64,000 nt of DNA from JAVVRP01 sp036654655 (GCA_036654655.1 JAVVRP010000001.1:62001-126000), one strand, 5' to 3'. Positions 33,004-41,895 are shown, counted from the first letter of the stretch. Notes: generated by a model from the sequence alone, not told the origin. Numbers and translations: made by a program.

Positions 33004-34709
33004 TGAGAATTTCACATTTGGCTGGCGAGAGGGTTAAAGACTCTCCTAGTTTGGCAACGTCTAAAAGCCATATTTTATTGCACCGCGCGGGATACATAAA
33101 ACAGGTTAGCAATGGAATATATTCGCTTTTACCACCAGCACAAAGGGTTAGTTTGAAAATACAAAACATTATTAGAGAAGAAATGAACAAAATTGAAGGA
33201 CAAGAAGTTTTAATGCCTGTTGTTATGCCACGTGAACTTTGGGAAGAAAGTGGAAGATATTCTTTAATTGGCAATGAAATGGTTAGGTTTAAGGATCGAA
33301 CAGGCCATGATATGCTTTTGGGCATGACTCACGAGGAAGCGGCTGTTCATATGATTAAAAACACAATAAAAAGTTACAGTCAATTGCCACTTATGATTTA
33401 TCAAATTCAAACAAAATTTAGAGATGAAGCAAGAAGTAGAGCAGGGCTTATTAGGGTAAGAGAATTTACAATGAAAGATGCATATTCTTTCCACGCAACC
33501 CAACAAGACTTAGAAGTTTATTATCAGCGAATGCTTAAAGCGTACATTAATATTTACACACGTGTTGGCTTAAAAAATATTATCTCAGTTGCCTCTGATA
33601 CAGGTATGATGGGAGGTAAAGTTGCTCATGAATTTATGTTTTTAAACGAAATTGGAGAAGATAGCATTGCCATTTGTAGCCATTGTGGGCAAATGAGCAA
33701 TGTTGAAGTGGCTACTGGCTTGGTTGAAACAAAAACAAACATTCAAAAACCTTTAAAGCAAGTTTACACTGGCAAGGCAAAAACAATTGAAGAAATTTGC
33801 ACAATGTTCAAAATTGACGCAAGCCAAACGTGCAAGGCAGTTTGCTATGCAATTAAGGGAGATGAAAGCAACATTGTTGTTGCGTTTATTCGTGGCGATT
33901 TGGAAGTTAATGAAGCAAAACTTAAATGTGTGTTAGGAAAAGATATTGTTCAAACAAAATTGGGAGATAGTGGTCTTGTTGCTGGAAACATTGGCCCAAT
34001 TAATCTTAAAGCAAATAATTTAACAGTTGTTTATGATGCAAGTTTAAAAGATGAAAAGTGTTTAATTGCAGGCGCAAACAAAGATGAATATCATATTATA
34101 AATTTAAGTTTTTCAAGGGATATGAACGTTAAGTTTGTTGACTTTTCAAAGGCATATCATAATCAAACTTGTGCAAATTGCAGGTGTGGAAAGTTTTCTA
34201 TTTCTCGTGGGGTAGAAATTGGAAACATTTTTCAACTTGGAACAAAATACACAGCGTCAATGGGAATGACTGTTCATTCCGCAGAGGGAGAAGAAATTAA
34301 CCCTATAATGGGTTGTTATGGAATTGGTGTTGGAAGAACTCTTGCATGTATTGCAGAAGAAAGTTGTGATAAAAAAGGTCTTTGTTGGCCTTTTAGTGTT
34401 GCCCCATGGCATGTTTATTTATGCCCACTTAAATATGAAAATAAAAACGTTAAAACAATAAGTGAAAAATTGTATGAAGATTTAGAGCAAGCGGGGATTG
34501 AAGTCCTTTATGACGATAGGGAAATATCTGCGGGCATAAAGTTTGCAGAAAGCGAACTGGTTGGAATTCCTTTAAGAGTGATTGTTAGCCCTAGGGGTTT
34601 GGAAAACAACATGGTTGAATTTTCTTATCGCAAAACTGGCGAAAAATTTGAAATTAATATAGACCAAATTGTTGAAAGAGTAAAGGCAGAAATTAAAAAG
34701 AACATGTAA
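33003..34709 (+). CDS. proS: Prolyl-tRNA synthetase (bacterial type)
   Basis: ProRS (568 residues) charges tRNA-Pro. It is the bacterial type, with an insertion (editing, YbaK-like) domain between class II motifs 2 and 3. Motif 1 lies in GYIKQVSNGIYSLLPPAQRV, motif 2 in TKFRDEARSRAGLIRVREF, the insert covers about 225-385, and motif 3 is GCYGIGVGRTLACIAE. The C-terminal anticodon domain begins near PWHVYLCPLKY. GAGGAGG precedes ATG 33003. In Bacillus proS lies between rseP and polC; here it sits behind xseB. A tRNA-Pro(UGG) is in the window. Confidence 0.95.
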   Translation: MRISHLAGERVKDSPSLATSKSHILLHRAGYIKQVSNGIYSLLPPAQRVSLKIQNIIREEMNKIEGQEVLMPVVMPRELWEESGRYSLIGNEMVRFKDRTGHDMLLGMTHEEAAVHMIKNTIKSYSQLPLMIYQIQTKFRDEARSRAGLIRVREFTMKDAYSFHATQQDLEVYYQRMLKAYINIYTRVGLKNIISVASDTGMMGGKVAHEFMFLNEIGEDSIAICSHCGQMSNVEVATGLVETKTNIQKPLKQVYTGKAKTIEEICTMFKIDASQTCKAVCYAIKGDESNIVVAFIRGDLEVNEAKLKCVLGKDIVQTKLGDSGLVAGNIGPINLKANNLTVVYDASLKDEKCLIAGANKDEYHIINLSFSRDMNVKFVDFSKAYHNQTCANCRCGKFSISRGVEIGNIFQLGTKYTASMGMTVHSAEGEEINPIMGCYGIGVGRTLACIAEESCDKKGLCWPFSVAPWHVYLCPLKYENKNVKTISEKLYEDLEQAGIEVLYDDREISAGIKFAESELVGIPLRVIVSPRGLENNMVEFSYRKTGEKFEINIDQIVERVKAEIKKNM

Positions 34710-34757
34710 CGTTATCAAAATTAATTGATAAACAACATTTTATTACATTTCATTTAA

Positions 34758-34763
34758 TATACT
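34758..34763 (+). promoter_or_regulatory. -10 box next to the CorB-like gene start
   Basis: TATACT ends five bases before ATG 34769, with no Shine-Dalgarno and no strong -35. Another probable leaderless start. Confidence 0.4.
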
Positions 34764-34768
34764 AAATC

Positions 34769-35359
34769 ATGATAGAAAATAAATTCAAAATTAATAAATC
34801 TAAAAATTTGTTAGAAACCAGAAAAGTAAAATGTCAAAAAAAAATTAATTTCCATTGGCCCATAAAAATTTTTGTTTTGACTGTTGCGTTGTCTTTGTTA
34901 TTTTCTATTTCAAGTGAATTTATCATGAGCAAAACAGGAATCTTTGTAACAGCGCTTATTATTGTTTTTCTTATTTCTGTTGCAACACTTGCAGATATGT
35001 TGGGCGTTGCGGTTACTGCATGTGATTGTGAGATAATTAAAAATAACAAAAAGCGGGGAGTGCGTGAATCGTTGTTTTTGCTTAAAAATGCCGACAAAAT
35101 TTCAAGCCTTTGCAATGATGTAATTGGGGATGTTTGCGGTATTTTAAGTGGAGCGGCAGGCGCTTCAATAATTGTAAGGATGTTGCCGGTGCAAGTTTCT
35201 TCAATGATGCAAATAGTGTTAATGTCGGTTGCAAGTTCATTTATTGCTGGCTTTACAATATTTGGCAAAGCACTAGGTAAAAAATATGCCATGGAAAAGT
35301 GTGAAAATATCGTTTTGTTTGCAGGAAAAATAATTTCTTATTTTTGTTTGCAAAAGTAA
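34769..35359 (+). CDS. CorB-like small integral membrane protein
   Basis: A 196-residue membrane protein with hydrophobic segments at about 30-50, 57-80, 120-140, 148-168 and a C-terminal one. It resembles small clostridial proteins labelled as CorB-like (the membrane part of CNNM/CorC transporters), in particular GVAVTACDCE, LLKNADKISSLCNDVIGDVC and GILSGAAGAS. It lacks the CBS and CorC/HlyC domains, so divalent-cation transport is not established. Start ATG 34769 is preceded by a -10 box at five bases and no ribosome site. It lies between proS and argR. Confidence 0.6.
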   Translation: MIENKFKINKSKNLLETRKVKCQKKINFHWPIKIFVLTVALSLLFSISSEFIMSKTGIFVTALIIVFLISVATLADMLGVAVTACDCEIIKNNKKRGVRESLFLLKNADKISSLCNDVIGDVCGILSGAAGASIIVRMLPVQVSSMMQIVLMSVASSFIAGFTIFGKALGKKYAMEKCENIVLFAGKIISYFCLQK

Positions 35360-35459
35360 AATTAAAATTGCCTAACTTCCACATGTATAAACTTGAATAA
35401 ATATAAAATGCGCATGCAAAGTGATGCATGATTGTGAATTTTAATAAAAAACCGCAAGA

Positions 35460-35490
35460 ATAATTATGCAAAAATCACTTGCATAATTAT
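35460..35490. promoter_or_regulatory. 12-bp inverted repeat overlapping the argR -35 box
   Basis: ATAATTATGCAA (35460-35471) and its exact reverse complement (35479-35490) are separated by seven bases. The right arm starts with the -35 TTGCAT of the argR promoter, a typical operator position. It does not closely match the ARG-box consensus. Confidence 0.5.
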
Positions 35491-35507
35491 AAATTTCATT
35501 GTATAAT
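35479..35507 (+). promoter_or_regulatory. argR-recN promoter
   Basis: TTGCAT (35479-35484), 17 bases, TATAAT (35502-35507). Confidence 0.65.
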
Positions 35508-35531
35508 AATGCCGAGGGTGAAAAATCTAAC

Positions 35532-35559
35532 TGCATATATATAAATTTATATTTATGCA
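35532..35559. promoter_or_regulatory. 28-bp near-palindrome in the argR leader, possible ArgR site
   Basis: TGCATA at one end and TATGCA at the other surround a central ATAAATTTAT; only one mirrored position pair fails to match. It lies 25 bases downstream of the -10 box. Placement fits autoregulation by ArgR, but the match to known ARG boxes is loose. Confidence 0.4.
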
Positions 35560-35614
35560 TAAACGGCTAAAACGCGTTAACAAAGCGTATTTGGTTAAAG
35601 ATTAGGGAGTTAAA

Positions 35615-36070
35615 ATGGCACGTTCGTCAAGGCAATCAAAAATTCTTGAACTTATTTCAACCAAGGAAATTGAAACGCAAGAAGAACTTGTGTCGCAACT
35701 TAAAGCGGCAAATTTTGACATAACGCAGGCAACTATTTCAAGAGATATAAAAGAATTGGGGCTGATAAAAATTTTAAGTAACGATTCTGGAAAATACAAA
35801 TATGCAATAGTTGAAAATGGTGAACAGGCTGTTTCCAACAAGTTTATTTCAATTTTTAAGCAATCCATAATTTCAATAAAAACAGCACAAAATTTGTGTA
35901 TTATAAAAACAGTGAGAGGAATGGGCTCTGCAATTTGCGGGCTTATTGATAAACTTAATGTAGAAGATGTTTTAGGTGCAGTTTCAGGAGATGATACAGT
36001 TATGGTTATTTTGCCAACAATTCATATGGCGGAAAATGCTTGTTACACCTTAACGGATCTTGTGAGGTGA
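35615..36070 (+). CDS. argR: Arginine repressor ArgR/AhrC
   Basis: ArgR (151 residues) is a hexameric arginine-sensing repressor/activator. The N-terminal winged helix is RQSKILELISTKEIETQEEL through ITQATISRDIKELGLIKI, and the C-terminal arginine-binding domain includes NLCIIKTVRGMGSAICGLID and GAVSGDDTVMVI, with the Asp pair that binds arginine. GGGAG precedes ATG 35615. It is followed by recN and spoIVB, a conserved order. No arginine biosynthesis genes are in the window, so its targets are elsewhere. Confidence 0.95.
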   Translation: MARSSRQSKILELISTKEIETQEELVSQLKAANFDITQATISRDIKELGLIKILSNDSGKYKYAIVENGEQAVSNKFISIFKQSIISIKTAQNLCIIKTVRGMGSAICGLIDKLNVEDVLGAVSGDDTVMVILPTIHMAENACYTLTDLVR

Positions 36071-36074
36071 ATAT

Positions 36075-37736
36075 ATGTTAACAAATGTGGACATTAAAAA
36101 TTTTGCAATAATAAAAGATCTTCATATATTATTTCAAAAAGGCATTAATGTTTTGCTTGGAGAAACTGGTGCTGGAAAAACTATAATACTTTCTGCTCTT
36201 TCTTTTGTGTTTGGTGGAAAAGCAGATAAAACATTTGTTAGAACTGGTGAAGATCTTATGAGTGTTGAAGCGGAATTCACAAACTGCCAGCCAGCAAAAG
36301 ATGTTATCCAATCGTTAGGGCTAGAATTTGAAAATGATTTAATATTTTCGCGTTCTTTATCCTTAGACGGAAAAAGTGTTTGCCGAATAAACGGGCGTCT
36401 TGTTACGGTGGCCATGCTTAAAACAGTATCTAATTGCTTAATTAATAGTTTTTGCCAAAATGAGAGTGTTGAAATTTTAAAACAAAAAAATCATCTTAAA
36501 TTATTGGATGAGTATTGCCCTAACGCAGTAACCCCTTTTAAAGAGCAAATTTTAAATATATGTGATAGAATATCTGAAAATGAAAAACTAATGAAAGAAG
36601 TTGGTGGAGATTCACAATTACGTGAGCGAATGATAGAAATAAAAAAATTTCAAATTGCCGAAATAGAAAATGCCAAACTTTTTGAAAATGAGGACTCTCA
36701 AATTTTAAGCAAGTTGCAAATTATATCCAATTCAGAAAAGTTAATAGAACAAATTTCCATAATCCAAAAAAATTTGCAAATAGAACAAATTAAAACTGCG
36801 CAACATGCTTTTGAAATTGCCTCAACTTTGGATTGCTCATTAGCAAACGATTGCAAACGTTTTAAAACTGTAATTTACGAATTGGACGATATATTTGATG
36901 ATTTAACTGCATATATAGATAATGTAGCATTTAATCAAGTAGAATTTGATAAACTTGATTTAAGATATGACTTAATAAAAACGTTAAAAAAAAAGTATGG
37001 CGGAACAATTTCTGAAATTTTGGAATTTTTGGAAAAAACAAAAAAAGAATTGCAAATGCTTGAAACAAGTGAAGAAACACTAAATGAATTGCAACTAAAA
37101 CAAACAAAACTTGAAAAAGAGGCAACTGCTTTTTGCAAAAAACTTACAGAAGCAAGAAAAACAATTGCAAAAGAAGTTGAAGATAAAATAAAACAAGAAC
37201 TCGAACCCTTAGGCATGAAAAATGCAAAGTTTCAAGTTAAATTTACAACAAATGATGGCAAAAACTATGCGTCTTATGATGAAGTTGAATTTATGTTTTC
37301 TGCAAACGCTGGCGAAGAAGTTAAAAGTTTGGCAAAAACAATTAGCGGTGGTGAAATGAGCCGTTTTATGTTGGCTGTTAAAAATGTTTTAGCAGAAAAA
37401 GATGGCGTGTCTTTGTTACTTTTTGATGAGGTGGATTCAGGAATAAGTGGAGTTATTGGCGCAAAAGTTGCAGAAAAAATTGCAAAACTTTCAAAAACTT
37501 TTCAAATTATTTGTATAACACACTTGCCACAAGTTGCGTCTATGGCAGATTGTTATTTTTTTGTATCAAAAAGTTTTGATGGAGTTTCAACAAAAACGGT
37601 GATAAGTAAACTTAAAGGAAACAACGCAATAAGCCAAATTGCAGGATTGTTTTCTGGTGAATTTAACAGCAGTTCTGCAATAACGCACGCTGGTGAATTA
37701 AAACATTGGTGTGATAATTTTAAAAACACGTTGTAA
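36075..37736 (+). CDS. recN: DNA repair protein RecN
   Basis: RecN (553 residues) is an SMC-like ATPase acting early in double-strand break repair. Walker A is LLGETGAGKTIILSAL (about 27-42), the middle is coiled coil, and the C-terminal half has the signature SGGEMSRFMLAVK and Walker B LLLFDEVDSGISG, followed by the D- and H-loops ICITHLPQVAS. The ATG 36075 lies four bases behind argR, with GAGGTG as the ribosome site at the end of argR. Length is normal. Confidence 0.95.
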   Translation: MLTNVDIKNFAIIKDLHILFQKGINVLLGETGAGKTIILSALSFVFGGKADKTFVRTGEDLMSVEAEFTNCQPAKDVIQSLGLEFENDLIFSRSLSLDGKSVCRINGRLVTVAMLKTVSNCLINSFCQNESVEILKQKNHLKLLDEYCPNAVTPFKEQILNICDRISENEKLMKEVGGDSQLRERMIEIKKFQIAEIENAKLFENEDSQILSKLQIISNSEKLIEQISIIQKNLQIEQIKTAQHAFEIASTLDCSLANDCKRFKTVIYELDDIFDDLTAYIDNVAFNQVEFDKLDLRYDLIKTLKKKYGGTISEILEFLEKTKKELQMLETSEETLNELQLKQTKLEKEATAFCKKLTEARKTIAKEVEDKIKQELEPLGMKNAKFQVKFTTNDGKNYASYDEVEFMFSANAGEEVKSLAKTISGGEMSRFMLAVKNVLAEKDGVSLLLFDEVDSGISGVIGAKVAEKIAKLSKTFQIICITHLPQVASMADCYFFVSKSFDGVSTKTVISKLKGNNAISQIAGLFSGEFNSSSAITHAGELKHWCDNFKNTL

Positions 37737-37817
37737 TTTTTAGAGTTTGCACAAGAAAATTTATTCTAGTTGAATATTTTTTTTTATTTTGTGCAAATTA
37801 TTTCAAAAGCGGTGGTT

Positions 37818-39038
37818 ATGTTTAAAAAGTTTGTAACAAAATTTATTGGATTTATTTTTGGTGTTGCACTTATAATGGTTGTTTGTGGCACTCAATTTCA
37901 CAGTGTATTTTCTTTTCCTGAAAACTCTCTTGTTTCTTTTTCTGATGTAGAGTTTTTAAATTCCGATAAAACTTTTGGACAATATATATCTGCAAAAATT
38001 GCCGAGGAATTCAAGGCGGGTAATTCTAATGAAAAAGAAACAAAATTAATTTTTAAGTTGTTTGGATTTTTGCCAATAAGGCAAATAAATGTTAAAGTTT
38101 CTGAGGATAAACTTGTTTACCTTGGTGGAGAACCTCTTGGGTTTGCAGTAAATACACAAGGTGTGATTATTGTTGGGGAAAATTCTGTATTAACAAATGT
38201 TGGACCAATTACAACTCAAAAAAGTGTTGAAATTTGTGTTGGAGATCTTCTTGTTGCAATTAATGATGAATCCGTTTTAAACGAAAACAGCGTAATTGAA
38301 TTGGTCCAAAAACATGGCAAAAAACCAATAAAGGCTACTTTTGTTCGCGGAAAAAATAAGTTTGATTGCAACATCACCCCTGCACTTGACGAAGATAGCC
38401 AGTTGTTAAAAATTGGGTTGTGGGTTAGGGGAACAGCATCTGGTGTTGGCACTCTCACTTTTATTGATAGCAAAACAAACAAGTATGGAGCGTTGGGGCA
38501 TCCAATCACAGATTTTGAAACAGGCATTTATGTCCCAGTTAGTGGTGGAAGCGTTTATAAATGTAATTTAGTTGGCATAAACAAAGGCAAAAAGGGCGAG
38601 CCAGGGGAACTTAGATGTTTATTTTTGCAAGGCAACAATCAAAAAGGAACGGTGGAAAAAAACACAAAGTTTGGTGTGTTTGGCGAAATTTCAAAAATTG
38701 ATGGCATGGGGAATGGCAAAATGGCAAATGTTGCAAGTCGTATGACTGTTTCTCCTGGTCCTGCAAAAATTGTAAGCAGTGTTAGTGGAATTTGTGAGGA
38801 ATATGACATTGAAATAATAAAGGCAAATTATCAGCCAGAATCAAATGACAAAAGCCTTGTTTTTAGAGTTAAAGATAAACGCCTTTTAGAATTAACGGGA
38901 GGGATTGTTCAAGGCATGAGTGGTAGCCCAATTTTACAAAATGGAAAACTTATTGGCGCTGTAACACATGTTTTTGTTTCTGATTGCACAAAAGGCTATG
39001 GAATTTATGCAGATTGGATGTTAGGCAGTGCAACTTAA
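37818..39038 (+). CDS. spoIVB: SpoIVB serine peptidase
   Basis: SpoIVB (about 406 residues) is a forespore-secreted S55 serine peptidase that cuts SpoIVFA and so triggers pro-sigma-K processing. One N-terminal membrane anchor (about 5-27) leads to a PDZ domain (about 100-190) and the S55 catalytic domain with the His in GALGHPITDFETG and the Ser in GIVQGMSGSPILQNGK. The start is uncertain: ATG 37818 is used; the frame is open back to TTG 37770, and neither has a good ribosome site. In most spore formers spo0A follows, but here the next gene is on the other strand. Confidence 0.93.
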   Translation: MFKKFVTKFIGFIFGVALIMVVCGTQFHSVFSFPENSLVSFSDVEFLNSDKTFGQYISAKIAEEFKAGNSNEKETKLIFKLFGFLPIRQINVKVSEDKLVYLGGEPLGFAVNTQGVIIVGENSVLTNVGPITTQKSVEICVGDLLVAINDESVLNENSVIELVQKHGKKPIKATFVRGKNKFDCNITPALDEDSQLLKIGLWVRGTASGVGTLTFIDSKTNKYGALGHPITDFETGIYVPVSGGSVYKCNLVGINKGKKGEPGELRCLFLQGNNQKGTVEKNTKFGVFGEISKIDGMGNGKMANVASRMTVSPGPAKIVSSVSGICEEYDIEIIKANYQPESNDKSLVFRVKDKRLLELTGGIVQGMSGSPILQNGKLIGAVTHVFVSDCTKGYGIYADWMLGSAT

Positions 39039-39041
39039 AAT

Positions 39042-39656
39042 TTACAAAACTATAATTACATTGCATTGAAAAATAAACAACAACAAACATTCAATCGCAC
39101 AAATTATTGCAAGTGCTAGCATAAATAAAGCAAAAGTTGTAAGTGTATTTGGCGGACAGCAAGTTCCAAATTTTCGTTTTTGATAAAACTTTTTTTTAAA
39201 AAAGCAAAAAGCAAAACACATTAGCATAATCATGCAAAGTTGTAATGGCAAAATAATTAAAACACTTGTAACAATTCCTCCAAAACCAAGTTTCAAAAAA
39301 ATTAGTACGCAGTTTAATCCTAATAAATATGCTCTAAAAGCAATTGTGGTAAGCCCAATAAAAGAAATATAAGGCACAAATGTTGTTCCAATAACAATTA
39401 AAACAATTACCCCGCAAGAAAGAATTCTGTCAAAAAAATGAGCAAAAGTGTGAACGTCGCCATTAATAAATTTTAAAAGTTGATTGTTGTTGTAAATTAA
39501 AGAAATATCATCAATTCTTGTTGCCGTTAAAATTCCAGTGAGTAGCCCAAAAAAAACAATTGTGCAACAAATTAATAAACAAATTCTGTTTTGTTTTAAA
39601 AAATCTTTTATCCAAAAATGTGATTGTGCTTTTAAGCACGAAAATTGTCGTTTCAT
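39042..39656 (-). CDS. spoIIM: Stage II sporulation protein M-like membrane protein
   Basis: A 204-residue protein with five or six membrane segments and a SpoIIM-like plan: RICLLICCTIVFFGLLTGIL near the N-terminus, a loop, then LGLNCVLIFLKLGFGGIVTS. SpoIIM with SpoIID and SpoIIP remodels septal peptidoglycan during engulfment. Position also fits: in Bacillus spoIIM, a purine nucleoside phosphorylase and dacF are close neighbours, as here. The upstream -10 CGTACAAT with ATATT 13 bases before it is close to the sigma-E consensus, and it lies five bases from ATG 39656. No ribosome site is visible. Confidence 0.7.
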   Translation of the reverse strand: MKRQFSCLKAQSHFWIKDFLKQNRICLLICCTIVFFGLLTGILTATRIDDISLIYNNNQLLKFINGDVHTFAHFFDRILSCGVIVLIVIGTTFVPYISFIGLTTIAFRAYLLGLNCVLIFLKLGFGGIVTSVLIILPLQLCMIMLMCFAFCFFKKKFYQKRKFGTCCPPNTLTTFALFMLALAIICAIECLLLFIFQCNVIIVL

Positions 39657-39661
39657 AAAAT

Positions 39662-39687
39662 ATTGTACGTTGAAATTTTAAAAATAT
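39662..39687 (-). promoter_or_regulatory. Candidate sigma-E promoter of spoIIM
   Basis: On the minus strand ATATT (39687-39683), 13 bases, then CGTACAAT (39669-39662), one base from the sigma-E -10 consensus CATACAMT. ATG 39656 begins five bases later. Confidence 0.4.
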
Positions 39688-39718
39688 TTACAAATTATAA
39701 AATATAATTAAAAAACAT

Positions 39719-39747
39719 TTGTTGTTTGTTTTACAATAGGTTATAAT
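39719..39747 (+). promoter_or_regulatory. Promoter of the PNP gene, leaderless type
   Basis: TTGTTG (39719-39724), 17 bases, TATAAT (39742-39747). ATG 39754 begins six bases after it. Confidence 0.6.
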
Positions 39748-39753
39748 GTGGAT

Positions 39754-40530
39754 ATGCAAACATCAAAAGTAATAGCAGAATATCTTAAAAAGCAGTTTGG
39801 TGAAATTCCAAGCACTGCATTAATTTTAGGTTCAGGAATGATAGATTTAATTACAATCCAAAAAAAAGTAAATTACTTAGATCTTGGGATATCAGCAGGA
39901 AACATAAAAGGGCACAATGGTTTTTTTGCAGTTGGAAAATTTGGCGAAACACCTGTTTTTTGTGCAAGTAGAATTCATTTTTACGAAAGTGGAAACATGG
40001 ATTTAGTCAGAATTCCTTTTGAAGTTATGCATAATTTAGGAATAAAAAATCTTATTCTTCAAACAACCGTTGGCGGGATTGACTTAATGCCGGGCGATGT
40101 TGCAATCATAACAGGTCACATAAATTTTACTGGTCAAAATCCGTTAGTTGGCTTACAACCTATAAAGTTTATTGATATGGAAAACTTTTACAACAAAAGC
40201 ATCATAGATAAACTTAAACTTGAATGTGTTTTTCAAGAAGTTAATTTAAAAGAATCAACACACATGCAATTTTTGGGGCCAAATTATGAAACATCTAGTG
40301 AAATATACATGGCAAGGCTTTTTGGAGTTAAAACAATGAGTATGAGCATGGTGTATGATGCACTTTTGGCTTGCTATTTTGATTTTAAGGCAATTTGTTT
40401 TGCAGTTGTTGCTAACACAGCGGGTGACGGACAAAAACTCACTCATGACGTTGTTCTTGCAAATGTTAAAAATGGTGAATTTGCGCTTGTAAAAGCAATT
40501 ACAATTGCAATAAAAATTTTAAATGAGTAA
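39754..40530 (+). CDS. Purine nucleoside phosphorylase family protein, divergent
   Basis: A 258-residue PNP/MTAP-family protein; PNP splits purine nucleosides with phosphate. Typical parts are ALILGSGMID (family GSGLG), RIHFYESG (family H-YEG), HINFTGQNPLVG and FLGPNYETSSEI. Several usually conserved residues differ: TTVGGI instead of TNAAGG, and MSMSMVYD instead of GMSTVPE. Thus substrate or activity may differ from the classic enzyme. The start ATG 39754 is six bases after a TATAAT, with no ribosome site. It sits where pupG lies in Bacillus, before dacF. Confidence 0.85.
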   Translation: MQTSKVIAEYLKKQFGEIPSTALILGSGMIDLITIQKKVNYLDLGISAGNIKGHNGFFAVGKFGETPVFCASRIHFYESGNMDLVRIPFEVMHNLGIKNLILQTTVGGIDLMPGDVAIITGHINFTGQNPLVGLQPIKFIDMENFYNKSIIDKLKLECVFQEVNLKESTHMQFLGPNYETSSEIYMARLFGVKTMSMSMVYDALLACYFDFKAICFAVVANTAGDGQKLTHDVVLANVKNGEFALVKAITIAIKILNE

Positions 40531-40555
40531 ATAAAATTTAATTAAATTTATAATC

Positions 40556-40584
40556 AAAACAACAATAATAAGTTGTTTTTTTTT
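40556..40584 (+). terminator. Rho-independent terminator after the PNP gene
   Basis: AAAACAAC (40556-40563) pairs with GTTGTTTT (40572-40579) around an 8-base loop, then further T. Confidence 0.75.
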
Positions 40585-40655
40585 GCATATTATTTTAATT
40601 ATTGCAAAAAATACTAACAAGCAAATGTTGTTTGTGTTAAATAAAGGGAGAAAAA

Positions 40656-41816
40656 ATGAAAAACAAATTTTTTTTAATTACAACATGTGGTGTGTTATGT
40701 TCAATAGCACTTACAATATGTTGTGCCCCAAAGCCAGTTTTTGCAATAAATGAGCCTCTTGTGAATGCAAAATCTGCTTTGCTTGTGGACTTTAATTCGG
40801 GCAAAATTTTATATGAAAAAAATGCTGACGAAAAACTTCCAGTTGCCAGCATGGTTAAACTTATGACAACACTTTTAACCTATGAGGAAATAGATGCAAA
40901 AAAATTAAATTTGGACACAAAAGTTACAATAACAACCAATGCTTCAAATTTGGGAGGTTCACAAGCATTTTTGGACCCGTTTGTTGAATATTCTGTTGGT
41001 GAACTTTTGCACAGTGTAATTATTGCATCTGCAAATGATTCCAGCGTTGCGCTTGCAGAGCATATTTCTGGAAGCGAAGATGCTTTTGTTGTTGCAATGA
41101 ATAAAAGAGCAAGCGAACTTGGAATGAATGACACATGTTATTCAAACGCAACGGGGCTTCCTGAACCGGGACAATACAGCACCGCAAAAGATTGCGCAAA
41201 AATAATTAAAGAAGTGTCTAAACATAAAGATTATTTTAACCATTCAACTGTTTGGATTGATGAGCTTGTTCATCCATCAGGGCGTAAAACAGAACTTGTT
41301 AACACAAATAAACTTGTTCGTTATTTTAAAGGCTGTGATAGCGGAAAAACAGGGTTTACGGATGAATCTGGCTATTGCTTAACAGCATGCGCAAAGCGAG
41401 ATAACATGCACCTTACAGCAGTTGTAATAAATGCAAAAGACGCTCAAACAAGATTTAATGAAACTGGCAAATTATTTAATTTTGGATTTTCCAACTTTGT
41501 TGCAAAATCAGTTGTTGGAGAAAAAGAAATTGTTGCAAATTTACCTGTAATAAAAAGTAAAATTGCGGATGTTGATATTTGCACCCAAAGTTCATTTTCA
41601 TCACTTGAAAAAAAGGGTGAAGCATCAAAATTTGAAAAGCGCATAACACTTCCAGAAAAACTTAAAGCGCCACTTGCAGTTGGTGACAAGGTTGGGGAAA
41701 TTATAATTACAGAAAACGGAAAAATTGTTGCTACAATTAATTTAGTTGTAATGGAAAATATTGATAGATTAACCTATATTGGAGCAGTAAAAGAAATAAT
41801 CTCTGAATTTGCATAA
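40656..41816 (+). CDS. dacF: D-alanyl-D-alanine carboxypeptidase, DacF-like
   Basis: A 386-residue low-molecular-weight penicillin-binding protein (peptidase S11) that trims the terminal D-Ala of peptidoglycan stem peptides. A signal peptide ends near PKPVFA (residue 30). The catalytic motifs are S65-M-V-K68, SAND (SxN) and SGKTGFTDESG (KTG). A C-terminal beta domain follows. GGGAG precedes ATG 40656. Position after PNP matches dacF in Bacillus, which is made in the forespore, but the spoIIA genes that normally follow are 10 kb away here. Confidence 0.9.
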   Translation: MKNKFFLITTCGVLCSIALTICCAPKPVFAINEPLVNAKSALLVDFNSGKILYEKNADEKLPVASMVKLMTTLLTYEEIDAKKLNLDTKVTITTNASNLGGSQAFLDPFVEYSVGELLHSVIIASANDSSVALAEHISGSEDAFVVAMNKRASELGMNDTCYSNATGLPEPGQYSTAKDCAKIIKEVSKHKDYFNHSTVWIDELVHPSGRKTELVNTNKLVRYFKGCDSGKTGFTDESGYCLTACAKRDNMHLTAVVINAKDAQTRFNETGKLFNFGFSNFVAKSVVGEKEIVANLPVIKSKIADVDICTQSSFSSLEKKGEASKFEKRITLPEKLKAPLAVGDKVGEIIITENGKIVATINLVVMENIDRLTYIGAVKEIISEFA

Positions 41817-41840
41817 TTTAAATTAAAAAAATTAAAAATT

Positions 41841-41876
41841 TTAGGGTTAACGTTAAAAGTTAATCCTAATTTTTTA
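41841..41876 (+). terminator. Rho-independent terminator after dacF
   Basis: TTAGGGTTAAC (41841-41851) pairs with GTTAATCCTAA (41859-41869), one G-T, then TTTTTTT. Confidence 0.85.
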
Positions 41877-41895
41877 ACAGTTTGTAAATATTTGC

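Noticed and set aside
34711..34731. Hairpin after proS as terminator
   Set aside because: A 7-bp A/T-rich stem without a proper T-run is too weak to call.
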